Shown: positions 1 through 5,520 of the stretch, in pieces
Layout of the letters: each line of letters starts with the position of its first letter
Position numbering within the stretch: position 1 is the first letter of the stretch
Assembly: GCA_002869605.1 (NCBI GenBank)
Contig: PKUI01000022.1
Span: 1 to 11,955 of the forward strand
From: Desulfuromonas sp.
GTDB taxonomy: Bacteria; Desulfobacterota; Desulfuromonadia; Desulfuromonadales; SZUA-401
Length of the DNA stretch: 11,955 nt
Direction of reading: 5' to 3'
Program-made: the position numbers and the translations under genes
Notes under the pieces: model-generated
Told to the model about the DNA's origin: nothing
Seen by the model: the letters and a program-made list of their open reading frames with translations, nothing else
The model's database searches: none

Positions 1-159
1 CAGTATCCGGGAGATTTCCAGTTTTGGGAAAGCCAAAATTTGTTAGATAAAGATTATTACTACCCAGTTGAAATCAATCCGATTCTCAAACTTCTGATAC
101 CTTTTGTTGTTAATAGAGTATTTATAAAAATGAGTAAGAAAATAGGTTATTTGTCTTAA
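1..159 (+). CDS. C-terminal end of an unidentified protein (5' truncated by window)
   Basis: Reading frame 1 is open from the first base to a TAA at 157-159, giving 52 residues of a protein whose start lies outside the window. It is rich in Ile, Leu, Phe, Tyr and Lys. A hydrophobic stretch (PILKLLIPFVV) is followed by a basic end (RVFIKMSKKIGYLS). I do not recognise the family. The segment is about 30% G+C by hand count, far below the rest of the window. That suggests either foreign DNA, such as a surface-polysaccharide type locus, or non-coding AT-rich DNA that happens to be open. A plausible amino-acid composition and a run of 52 codons in AT-rich sequence favour a real gene end, but not strongly. 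Confidence 0.4.
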   Translation, partial: QYPGDFQFWESQNLLDKDYYYPVEINPILKLLIPFVVNRVFIKMSKKIGYLS

Positions 160-327
160 TAAAGAGTTCAGTTCATGCGTTGGAATAAGACGCAGAATTT
201 TGCCCCGATAATATGGGCACTTCCACCTAGTCAAGAGGTGTTTATCACCGCGATCCAAAGGCCCTTACAAGATTTAACGCTGCATATACGGGTGGCTGCA
301 GTCGATGTTAAGCTCATGAGGATGATT
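160..327. other. Intergenic region, no gene seen
   Basis: About 170 bases separate the AT-rich frame from the first exported-protein gene. The frame of the following gene stays open back to an ATG at 175, but that extension encodes no recognisable sequence and would bury the signal peptide behind about 50 residues, so I treat it as non-coding. A short inverted repeat, CACCT at 224-228 and AGGTG at 236-240, is followed by TTTATC. It is too short to call as a terminator. I see no convincing sigma-70 promoter, although one is expected here. Confidence 0.5.
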
Positions 328-714
328 ATGCGCAATTTTATTCGAGTGAACGTGGTGCTGTTACTTACTTTACTACTGTCCGGCCAGGTGGCCCTGGCCG
401 ATGATGCCCCGAATCAGGTTGCGACGTTGATGCAGCAGCAGGTCGACGCCGTGGCGGCCAATGATCGTGCGGCGTTTATCCATAACGGCAACCGGGCGTT
501 TCGCGAGATGATGGACGAATGGACCTTCGACAGTATCGTCATGCAGCACAAAAGGCGGCTTGCCAAAGGCTATCAGCTCGAGTATCTCGGACCGATTAAG
601 CGTCTCGGTATGGATGAGTACGTATGGCGGGTACGGCCGAACGATTACAAGTACCAGTGGATTGGTCGTTTGAGCGTGGCCAACGGCAAGGTGGTTGGAT
701 TTATGCTCGATTAG
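328..714 (+). CDS. Small exported protein, probable NTF2-like/DUF4864-like fold
   Basis: This encodes a 128-residue protein with an N-terminal signal peptide: basic start MRNFIR, a hydrophobic Leu/Val core at about residues 7-19, and a likely cleavage after VALA at residue 24. The mature part is therefore probably periplasmic. It begins with an amphipathic helix (residues 28-45) and ends with strands suggesting a cone-shaped NTF2-like fold, including a region near 95-112 rich in Tyr and Trp and a final GKVVGFMLD. The family is an inference from this pattern; no catalytic residues are evident. ATGs in this frame occur at 316, 322 and 328. I chose 328 because TGAGGA at 317-322 lies at ribosome-binding distance, but 316 is possible. 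The next gene follows after 34 bases in the same direction and also encodes an exported protein, so the two may be co-expressed. Confidence 0.7.
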   Translation: MRNFIRVNVVLLLTLLLSGQVALADDAPNQVATLMQQQVDAVAANDRAAFIHNGNRAFREMMDEWTFDSIVMQHKRRLAKGYQLEYLGPIKRLGMDEYVWRVRPNDYKYQWIGRLSVANGKVVGFMLD

Positions 715-735
715 GGTGGTGCTCTATTTTGTGCA

Positions 736-741
736 AAGGAG
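736..741 (+). promoter_or_regulatory. Ribosome binding site deciding the start at 749
   Basis: AAGGAG lies seven bases before ATG 749. The frame is open further upstream to 695, overlapping the previous gene, but this site and the signal peptide that begins at 749 set the start. Confidence 0.8.
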
Positions 742-748
742 AATCGTG

Positions 749-1390
749 ATGCGAGTTCTGTTGCTGCTTCTGCTGCTGAGCCTGCCGCTTCAGGCGCAGG
801 CTGCTATCTACAAGTGGGTCGATGCGAACGGGGTTGTGACCTTCAAGGATACGCCACCTCCACAGGGTGTCCGTTCCGAGCGCATCGAGACCAATCCGAG
901 CTTTGACGGTTCTGAACAACAGGATAGCACTGCCTCTTCAACGCTTGAGGCTGCCGAGCCTGCCGATGCCCTGCAGGGAAGCGAGCCGCTCACCCCGGCC
1001 GAGCCGGACGATTTCTTCCAGGAGGACGAGACGGATACGTCGGCCGTGGCGGATGATTTCCTGCAGGAGAGTGAGCCTGATGATCTCTTGCAGGAAAGCG
1101 AGCCGGTCACGTCGGCTGTTCCTGCCCCCCAGACTGTTCTGCCGGAGAGCTTTCCCAGGGTCGAGCTTTATGTCACCAGCGGCTGCCCGGCGTGCCGGCA
1201 GGCCAAGGCCTACCTGCGCAGCATGAAGGTTCCCTTCATGGAGTATGATGTCAAAAAAAGCAGCCGTGCCGCAAAGAAGCACGCACAGCTCAATCCCAGC
1301 CTCGGAGTGCCAGTGGCTGTGATCGGCGGCAACAAGATTCTTGGATTCAATCAGGGTGCTTATGAACAGGCACTCGGCATTAACCGCTGA
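749..1390 (+). CDS. Exported DUF4124-glutaredoxin fusion protein
   Basis: This 213-residue protein has three parts. Residues 1-18 are a signal peptide (a long run of Leu, ending AQA). Residues 19-50 match the start of DUF4124 domains: IYKWVDANGVVTFKDTPPP is the typical Y-x-W-x-D...G...F-x-D-x-P pattern. Residues 55-135 are an acidic, Ser/Glu/Pro-rich linker with degenerate tandem repeats. Residues 137-209 form a glutaredoxin domain: strand VELYVT, active-site Cys146-Pro-Ala-Cys149, cis-Pro188 in GVPVA, and a C-terminal GG...LGF element. With a signal peptide, the redox domain should act in the periplasm on protein or low-molecular-weight thiols. Cytoplasmic glutaredoxins usually carry CPYC or CPxS, and CPAC is a dithiol variant. 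Substrate and redox partner cannot be told from the sequence. The gene converges with the minus-strand gene ending at 1404, only 13 bases away. Confidence 0.88.
   Translation: MRVLLLLLLLSLPLQAQAAIYKWVDANGVVTFKDTPPPQGVRSERIETNPSFDGSEQQDSTASSTLEAAEPADALQGSEPLTPAEPDDFFQEDETDTSAVADDFLQESEPDDLLQESEPVTSAVPAPQTVLPESFPRVELYVTSGCPACRQAKAYLRSMKVPFMEYDVKKSSRAAKKHAQLNPSLGVPVAVIGGNKILGFNQGAYEQALGINR
959..1120 (+). repeat. Degenerate 45-bp (15-residue) tandem repeat in the linker
   Basis: Residues 71-124 of the glutaredoxin fusion read as a 10-residue unit plus a 5-residue spacer: PADALQGSEP-LTPAE, PDDFFQEDET-DTSAV, ADDFLQESEP (no spacer), then DDLLQESEP-VTSAV. At DNA level, CTGCAGGRARxGAGCC-like copies start at 971, 1061 and 1088. 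The repeat is strongly acidic and probably disordered, acting as a spacer between DUF4124 and the redox domain. Confidence 0.75.
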
Positions 1391-1403
1391 ACAGTCTCCA
1401 GGA

Positions 1404-2168
1404 TTACCACAGGGCCTCGGTAAGCAAATCTTCGAGGCCCTGTTGGTGGCTGCCCTCCCAGTAGATCTTTCCACAACCGGAACACTGCATGAAGTCATTG
1501 TAATAACGTATGGTTAGCGGTTGGAGTTGATCCAGGATCGTGCTTTTCGAGACCCGCTGCAGGGCCGCGTTGCAGTGCATGCAGCGGCTGAACGGGCGAA
1601 GTTGTTCCCGCAGGCCGAACAGGCGGACGACCTCGCGCAGCTGCGTGCGCGGCTTTTCGGCGCGCACCAGGTGCCCGTAGTCGATGCAGCCATGGCGGAG
1701 CAGGGCACGGTCGCGGGTGAGCAGGACGCGTCCCTGTGCGGCGGCGAGACGGGCCAGTTCAGTGTCGCTCAGGTCCGGGTCGTAGAAGGTGTCGCAGCCG
1801 ACCAGCCGCAGCAGCTTGCCCAGCCGGGCGACGTTGACATCGACCAGGAAACGGAGCTCCGTCAGCGGCACGGGGCGGAGCATGGAGGGCTGCAGAACGT
1901 TCCGGGGGGTTGCTAGGGCTTCGACATGGATCGTTTCGCCGTCGGCGACGCGGTGGTCGAAGCCGACCTCGTGGCCGTTGACCCGCAGCCTGCCGATCTC
2001 GGTGTGCGGAACTCCGAGCGATTCGATTACGTCCTTGAGCGAGGCCTGGCGGTAGATGGTCTGCTCGAAGGTTGGCAGGCGCCGGTCGCGGGCGAGCAGA
2101 AACTGCAGCGGCTCTGCGATGGTGATTTCAAGCGTGATCTGCTGTGTTGCTCTAGGTGGCGCGGCCAT
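1404..2168 (-). CDS. Mut7-C RNase domain protein with ubiquitin-like N-terminus
   Basis: This 254-residue cytoplasmic protein has the two-domain layout of the Mut7-C family. Residues about 10-86 form a ubiquitin-like (Ub-Mut7C, MoaD/ThiS-type) domain with the pattern RLRVNGHEVGFDHRVADGET, but without the C-terminal Gly-Gly used for thiolation. Residues about 104-254 form the Mut7-C domain, a PIN-like nuclease fold: FLVD with Asp110, Asp130 and Asp132 in YDPD, and LLTRD with Asp153 are the likely metal-binding acids. It is followed by a zinc ribbon with Cys196-x2-Cys199 and Cys229-x2-Cys232, then WEGSH with His241. The family is predicted to cleave RNA; its bacterial substrates are not established. 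The start ATG at 2168 is the only reasonable Met, with a weak GGGCAG upstream. It lies 15 bases after the slp stop on the same strand, so it is probably co-transcribed and possibly translated by re-initiation. Confidence 0.88.
   Translation of the reverse strand: MAAPPRATQQITLEITIAEPLQFLLARDRRLPTFEQTIYRQASLKDVIESLGVPHTEIGRLRVNGHEVGFDHRVADGETIHVEALATPRNVLQPSMLRPVPLTELRFLVDVNVARLGKLLRLVGCDTFYDPDLSDTELARLAAAQGRVLLTRDRALLRHGCIDYGHLVRAEKPRTQLREVVRLFGLREQLRPFSRCMHCNAALQRVSKSTILDQLQPLTIRYYNDFMQCSGCGKIYWEGSHQQGLEDLLTEALW
1409..1443. terminator. Perfect 11-bp hairpin at a convergent gene junction
   Basis: ACAGGGCCTCG at 1409-1419 is the exact reverse complement of CGAGGCCCTGT at 1433-1443, with a 13-base loop. 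It begins 19 bases after the stop of the glutaredoxin fusion and lies within the last codons of the minus-strand Mut7-C gene. Neither side has a long T-tract (the + side reads TTGGTGG), so it is at best a weak intrinsic terminator. It could instead be a convergent transcription barrier or mRNA 3'-end stabiliser. Confidence 0.45.
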
Positions 2169-2183
2169 GCTGCCCTGTGCCGG

Positions 2184-2762
2184 TTATTCGCGGTAGTAAT
2201 AAGGGGTGTAAGGGAAGGGGGCGTAACCCGGGTCGTAGGGGTTTTCATGCCCGGCGGGTTGTGGCGGACGCTGGTAGAACGGGGTGTTCAGGTCCTGTCC
2301 CGGCACCAGCCCGCGGCGAAACGGTTCCTCCCACAGGTGCACCTCGTGCATCAGCAGCAGCGGGTAGGTATAGTCGCGTCCGATCAGTGCCACGGTCTCG
2401 CTGCCGGCAACGGTGCCGGTGAGGGTGACCAGTAGTCCGGCGTCGAAGGGGAGGTTGCGCTGATCGGCGGTGCGGACGAGAAAGCGCTCGCCGCTGTCGT
2501 CGAAGTCGAGCGGTTCGCCGCTGCCGTCAAGCGTGTAGGCCAACACCTCGAGGGTGGTGGTAGCCTCGTCCTCTTTGACCGAGAGGATCAGCCCGCCGAC
2601 CAGTAGCCGCTCGCCGAGGTGTTCTTCGGGCGCGGCGTAGAGTGCGCTGAAAGGGGTGTCGCTGTTGACCTCGGCGCGCCCCTCACTGGATATGACGTGC
2701 ATGCAGCCGCTGGTCCCGAAGAGGATGGCGCCGGTAAACAGAGCAAGAAGGCAACTTTTCAT
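2184..2762 (-). CDS. slp: Slp-family outer-membrane lipoprotein
   Basis: This 192-residue lipoprotein has a signal peptide MKSCLLALFTGAILFGTSGC, with the probable lipidated Cys at residue 20. Thr at the -3 position is a little unusual for a lipobox. There is no Asp at position +2 (the residue is Met), which by the E. coli rule favours transport to the outer membrane. The mature part follows the Slp/YeaY pattern: an FSALYAAPEEHLGERLLVGGLI segment in which the protein meets the conserved G-x-x-V/L-x-x-G-G-x-I, an LEVLAYTLD strand (72-79), and a final YTYPLLLMHEVHLW (131-144) like the Y-x-x-P...V-x-LW end of Slp. A Pro/Tyr-rich tail follows. Slp in enteric bacteria is induced by starvation and acid stress; the role here is unknown. 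The start at 2762 is set by AAAGGAG seven bases upstream; an ATG at 2789 would spoil the signal peptide. Confidence 0.85.
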   Translation of the reverse strand: MKSCLLALFTGAILFGTSGCMHVISSEGRAEVNSDTPFSALYAAPEEHLGERLLVGGLILSVKEDEATTTLEVLAYTLDGSGEPLDFDDSGERFLVRTADQRNLPFDAGLLVTLTGTVAGSETVALIGRDYTYPLLLMHEVHLWEEPFRRGLVPGQDLNTPFYQRPPQPAGHENPYDPGYAPFPYTPYYYRE

Positions 2763-2769
2763 ACCCGAT

Positions 2770-2776
2770 CTCCTTT
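2770..2776 (-). promoter_or_regulatory. Strong ribosome binding site for slp
   Basis: Read on the minus strand, AAAGGAG is followed by seven bases and then ATG at 2762. It fixes the slp start and excludes the in-frame ATG at 2789. Confidence 0.8.
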
Positions 2777-2787
2777 GTGTTGTTCCC

Positions 2788-2815
2788 ATTCTAACGGCTG
2801 CTGCGGTCGAATCAA
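2788..2815 (-). promoter_or_regulatory. Sigma-70-type promoter for slp and Mut7-C genes
   Basis: On the minus strand, TTGATT (2815-2810) is followed by a 16-base spacer and TAGAAT (2793-2788), which match the -35 at 4 of 6 and the -10 at 5 of 6 positions. Transcription would start near 2781, giving a leader of about 19 bases that just includes the ribosome binding site. The position relative to the gene start is very good; activity is inferred. Confidence 0.5.
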
Positions 2816-2839
2816 AGGGCTATTTTGCCTGCTTAGCGA

Positions 2840-2868
2840 TTGACGCCACCGGCTGCATTTGTTAATTT
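2840..2868 (+). promoter_or_regulatory. Possible promoter for the korDABC-led gene run
   Basis: TTGACG at 2840-2845 matches the -35 consensus at 5 of 6 positions. The best -10 candidates are GTTAAT (2861-2866, 15-base spacer, 4 of 6) or TAATTT (2863-2868, 17-base spacer, 3 of 6). It sits in the only sizeable gap upstream of a run of ten + strand genes, back to back with the slp promoter. Confidence 0.35.
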
Positions 2869-2906
2869 CGCGGGACTCAAATCCATTTAAATCAGGAATA
2901 CAATCC

Positions 2907-3143
2907 ATGTCCAAACAGGCCAAATTGAACATCGACGAAGAGCGCTGTAAGGGGTGTGCGTTGTGCACCACGGTGTGCCCCCGGAATCTGGTCAAACTGA
3001 GTGACACCATGAACAAGCTCGGTTTCCTCCCTGCCAACATCTCGGACAAGGATCTCGAGTCCTGTACTTCGTGCGCCTTGTGCGCGCAGATGTGTCCCGA
3101 TGTCGCGATTTCCGTCTACCGCGAAGTCAAGGAGAAGGCATGA
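2907..3143 (+). CDS. korD: 2-oxoacid:ferredoxin oxidoreductase delta subunit (dicluster ferredoxin)
   Basis: This 78-residue protein carries two [4Fe-4S] binding motifs: Cys14-x2-Cys17-x2-Cys20-x3-Cys24-Pro and Cys53-x2-Cys56-x2-Cys59-x3-Cys63-Pro. It is the ferredoxin-like subunit that passes electrons from the TPP-bearing catalytic core to free ferredoxin in the cytoplasm. Size and spacing are typical of delta subunits in four-subunit KOR/VOR enzymes. The start ATG at 2907 follows CAGGAA nine bases upstream; the frame stays open back to 2859, but that extension looks non-coding and overlaps the promoter. Its stop overlaps the korA start (ATGA at 3140-3143), so translation is probably coupled. 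The D-A-B-C order matches korDABC of Geobacter-type bacteria. Confidence 0.9.
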   Translation: MSKQAKLNIDEERCKGCALCTTVCPRNLVKLSDTMNKLGFLPANISDKDLESCTSCALCAQMCPDVAISVYREVKEKA

Positions 3144-4210
3144 GCGAGAAGTTACTGGTCAGCGGCAACGTGGCCGTGGCGATGGGGGCGATTGCAGCCG
3201 GTTGCAAGTACTATTTCGGCTATCCGATCACTCCGCAGAGTGAAATCCCCGAGTACATGTCGCGCGAGCTCCCAAAAAACGGTGGCGTGTTCCTGCAGGC
3301 CGAGAGCGAGATCGCCTCGATTAACATGCTGCTCGGCGCGAGCGCATGTGGACAGAGAGCCATGACCTCCTCGAGCAGTCCCGGCATCTCCCTCAAGCAG
3401 GAGGGGATCTCCTACATGGCCGGCAGCGAGCTCCCGGGACTGATCGTGAATATCTGCCGCTCCGGCCCCGGTCTGGGGGGGATCGATGCCTCGCAGGCCG
3501 ATTACTTTCAGTCGGTGAAGACCGGCGGCCACGGCGGTTACCGCGTGATCGTGGTGGCGCCCGACTCGGTGCAGGAGATGTACGACCTGGCGATGCTCGC
3601 CTTCGATCTCTCCGACACCTACCGCACCCCGGCGTTGTTGCTCGCCGACTCGGTAATTGGCCAGATGAAGGAGGCGCTCGAACCGAAAACGCGCCCTGAG
3701 ATCGAACTGCCGGCCAAGGAATGGGCGGTAACCGGCAAACAGGGGCGCGACGACCAGCGTATCGTCAAGTCGCTGTACCTCGGCGAGGGGGAACTGGAAC
3801 AGCACAACTGGAAGCTCTACAACCGCTACCAGGAGTTGTGCGGCAATGAGCAACGCTACGAGGGGCAACACCTTGAGGACGCCGAGTTGATCATCACTGC
3901 CTACGGCAGCAGCGCGCGCATCGCCAAGAGTGCACTGCGCATGGCGCGCGAGGCGGGGCTCAAGGTCGGCCTGCTGCGACCGATCACGCTCTACCCGTTC
4001 CCGGAGAAGGGCTTCAAGGAGGCGACCGCACACTGCAAGCAGGTGCTGTGCGTCGAGCTGAGCACCGGCCAGATGGTCGAGGATGTGCGCCTCTCGGTCT
4101 GTGAGGGGACACAGGTCGATTTCTATGGCCGCCCGCCCGGAACCGGTTCGCTGCCGACTCCGGAGGAACTGTTCGAGCAGATCCGCAAACGTATAGGAGG
4201 TGACGCATGA
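3140..4210 (+). CDS. korA: 2-oxoacid:ferredoxin oxidoreductase alpha subunit (KorA/VorB type)
   Basis: This 356-residue subunit carries the pyrimidine-binding TPP domain (residues about 8-175). The signature YPITPQSEIPEYM is at 28-40, followed by the QAESEIASI segment (53-61) with the Glu that activates TPP in this family, and TSSSSPGISLKQEG (76-89). NICRSGPGLGGIDASQADYF (104-123) resembles the VorB-like form of alpha subunit. The second half holds a transketolase C-terminal-like domain near 245-350 (IITAYGSSARIAKSAL, LLRPITLYPFP). With KorB it decarboxylates a 2-oxoacid to acyl-CoA and reduces ferredoxin; the reverse reaction fixes CO2 in the reductive TCA cycle. Substrate could be 2-oxoglutarate or a branched-chain 2-oxoacid, and sequence alone does not decide. 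GGAGAAGG precedes ATG 3140. A run of seven G occurs at 3475-3481. Confidence 0.9.
   Translation: MSEKLLVSGNVAVAMGAIAAGCKYYFGYPITPQSEIPEYMSRELPKNGGVFLQAESEIASINMLLGASACGQRAMTSSSSPGISLKQEGISYMAGSELPGLIVNICRSGPGLGGIDASQADYFQSVKTGGHGGYRVIVVAPDSVQEMYDLAMLAFDLSDTYRTPALLLADSVIGQMKEALEPKTRPEIELPAKEWAVTGKQGRDDQRIVKSLYLGEGELEQHNWKLYNRYQELCGNEQRYEGQHLEDAELIITAYGSSARIAKSALRMAREAGLKVGLLRPITLYPFPEKGFKEATAHCKQVLCVELSTGQMVEDVRLSVCEGTQVDFYGRPPGTGSLPTPEELFEQIRKRIGGDA
4195..4200 (+). promoter_or_regulatory. Consensus ribosome binding site for korB
   Basis: AGGAGG lies six bases before ATG 4207, inside the 3' end of korA. It is the strongest Shine-Dalgarno sequence in the window and suggests high, partly independent translation of the catalytic beta subunit. 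Confidence 0.85.
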
Positions 4211-4959
4211 GTGGCGCGATGAAACCGGTATTCAGTTATCCCGAGTCGCTCAAGGACGTGCAGACACACTTCTGCCCGGGTTGCCAGCACGGCCTGATTC
4301 ATCGCTTGGTGGCCGAATCCCTGGATAAGTACGGTGTGAAGCAGGAGACCATCGGCGTCGCCTCGGTCGGCTGCAGCGTGTTCCTGTACGGCTACTTCGA
4401 CATCGACGTGGTCGAGGCGCCGCACGGCCGTGCACCGGCGGTGGCGACCGGCGTCAAGCGCGCACGCCCCGACAACATCGTCTTTACCTACCAGGGGGAT
4501 GGCGACCTCGCGGCCATCGGTACCAGCGAGATCATCCACGCCGCCAACCGCGGCGAGGGGATGACGGTGATCTTCGTCAACAACACCACCTACGGCATGA
4601 CCGGTGGACAAATGGCGCCGACCACCCTGCCGGGGCAGCGTACCGTGACCACCACCGAGGGGCGCAACACCGCCACCGACGGCTACCCGATCCGCATGGC
4701 CGAGGTGATTTCCCAACTCGACGGCGCGGCCTACTCGGTGCGCGTGGCGGTCAACAATCCGAAGAACATCCGCGAAGCCGGCAAGGCGATCGATAAGGCC
4801 TTTGGCCTGCAGGTCGAAAAGGGAAAGTTCGGCTTCGTCGAGGTGCTCTCGGCCTGTCCTACCAACTGGGGCATGAACCCGCTGCAGGCCAACGAGCGCG
4901 TCGGTGAGGAGATGATCCCGTATTTCCAACTCGGTACGTTCAAAGATAGCGAGGCGTGA
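4207..4959 (+). CDS. korB: 2-oxoacid:ferredoxin oxidoreductase beta subunit (TPP binding)
   Basis: This 250-residue subunit binds the diphosphate of TPP. The Mg/TPP motif is GDGDLAAIG at 97-105 with NNTTYGMTGGQ at 125-135. HFCPGCQHGL gives Cys23 and Cys26; with Cys56 (SVGCSV) and Cys217 (SACPT) these probably ligate the proximal [4Fe-4S] cluster, as known for beta subunits of this superfamily. Together with KorA it forms the catalytic core that cleaves 2-oxoacids oxidatively to acyl-CoA. The gene overlaps korA by four bases (ATGA). Length and motif order are normal for the family. Confidence 0.92.
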   Translation: MSGAMKPVFSYPESLKDVQTHFCPGCQHGLIHRLVAESLDKYGVKQETIGVASVGCSVFLYGYFDIDVVEAPHGRAPAVATGVKRARPDNIVFTYQGDGDLAAIGTSEIIHAANRGEGMTVIFVNNTTYGMTGGQMAPTTLPGQRTVTTTEGRNTATDGYPIRMAEVISQLDGAAYSVRVAVNNPKNIREAGKAIDKAFGLQVEKGKFGFVEVLSACPTNWGMNPLQANERVGEEMIPYFQLGTFKDSEA

Positions 4960-4967
4960 GACAAGCG

Positions 4968-5510
4968 ATGGATTATAACGTGTATATGACCGGTTTCGGT
5001 GGCCAGGGGATCATGTTGATCGGCAACCTGCTCGCCTACGCGGGAATCCGCGAAGGCAAAAACGTCAGCTATTATCCCTCCTACGGGGTCGAGAAGCGCG
5101 GCGGCGCCGCCAACTGTACCATTAATGTCTCCGACCAGCCGGTCGGCTCGCCGGTAGTCGGGCACCCGGCTGCGGCGTTAATCCTCAACCAGGGCTCCTA
5201 CGATCTGTATCTCGATCGCGTACAGAGCGGCGGTTTCTGCCTGCTCAACAGTTCGCTGATCGAGGAGAAGGCGGATGCGCGCAGCGATCTGAACTACCTG
5301 CGGTTGCCGCTCAACGAGATGGCCCTCAAACTCGGCGACGCGCGGTTGGTGAACATGATCTCCATCGGCGCCTACGCGCAGCAGAGCGGGGCGGTCGGCC
5401 TGCAGACCCTCAAGGACGCGCTCAAGGACGTGCTGCCGGAGCGCAATCACCGCTTCATCCCACTCAACGAGCAGGCGCTCGATCTCGGTGCCGCCTCGCT
5501 GAACGCGTAA
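4968..5510 (+). CDS. korC: 2-oxoacid:ferredoxin oxidoreductase gamma subunit
   Basis: This 180-residue protein belongs to the gamma/catalytic domain of pyruvate:ferredoxin oxidoreductase-type enzymes. The glycine-rich GFGGQG is at 9-14, and PSYGVEKRGG (37-46) corresponds to the usual P-S-Y-G-x-E-x-R-G-G segment. The family contributes to CoA binding and holds the complex together. A GTG at 4956 overlapping the korB stop (GTGA) would add four residues (MRQA). I chose ATG 4968 because family members usually start seven to eight residues before the glycine motif, but neither start has a strong ribosome binding site. The next gene begins 10 bases after the stop. Confidence 0.88.
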   Translation: MDYNVYMTGFGGQGIMLIGNLLAYAGIREGKNVSYYPSYGVEKRGGAANCTINVSDQPVGSPVVGHPAAALILNQGSYDLYLDRVQSGGFCLLNSSLIEEKADARSDLNYLRLPLNEMALKLGDARLVNMISIGAYAQQSGAVGLQTLKDALKDVLPERNHRFIPLNEQALDLGAASLNA

Positions 5511-5520
5511 CCGGGGCGTC

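Noticed and set aside
224..240. Small hairpin CACCT/AGGTG followed by TTTATC as a terminator for the AT-rich gene
   Set aside because: Only five base pairs and three Ts, so it could easily occur by chance.
175..327. N-terminal extension of the small exported protein to ATG 175
   Set aside because: It would place about 50 non-conserved-looking residues before a classical signal peptide; a start at 328 (or 316) fits better.
867..1226. Plus-strand frame rich in Arg and Ser within the glutaredoxin fusion
   Set aside because: Alternative frame over the acidic repeat linker; the real frame has a signal peptide, DUF4124 and a glutaredoxin active site.
1521..2435. Plus-strand frames opposite the Mut7-C and slp genes
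   Set aside because: They run antisense to two genes with clear domains and good start signals, and their products show no family pattern.
3152..4033. Minus-strand reading frame of 293 residues opposite korA
   Set aside because: Shadow of korA; the composition is Arg/His/Leu/Val-rich with no domain pattern.
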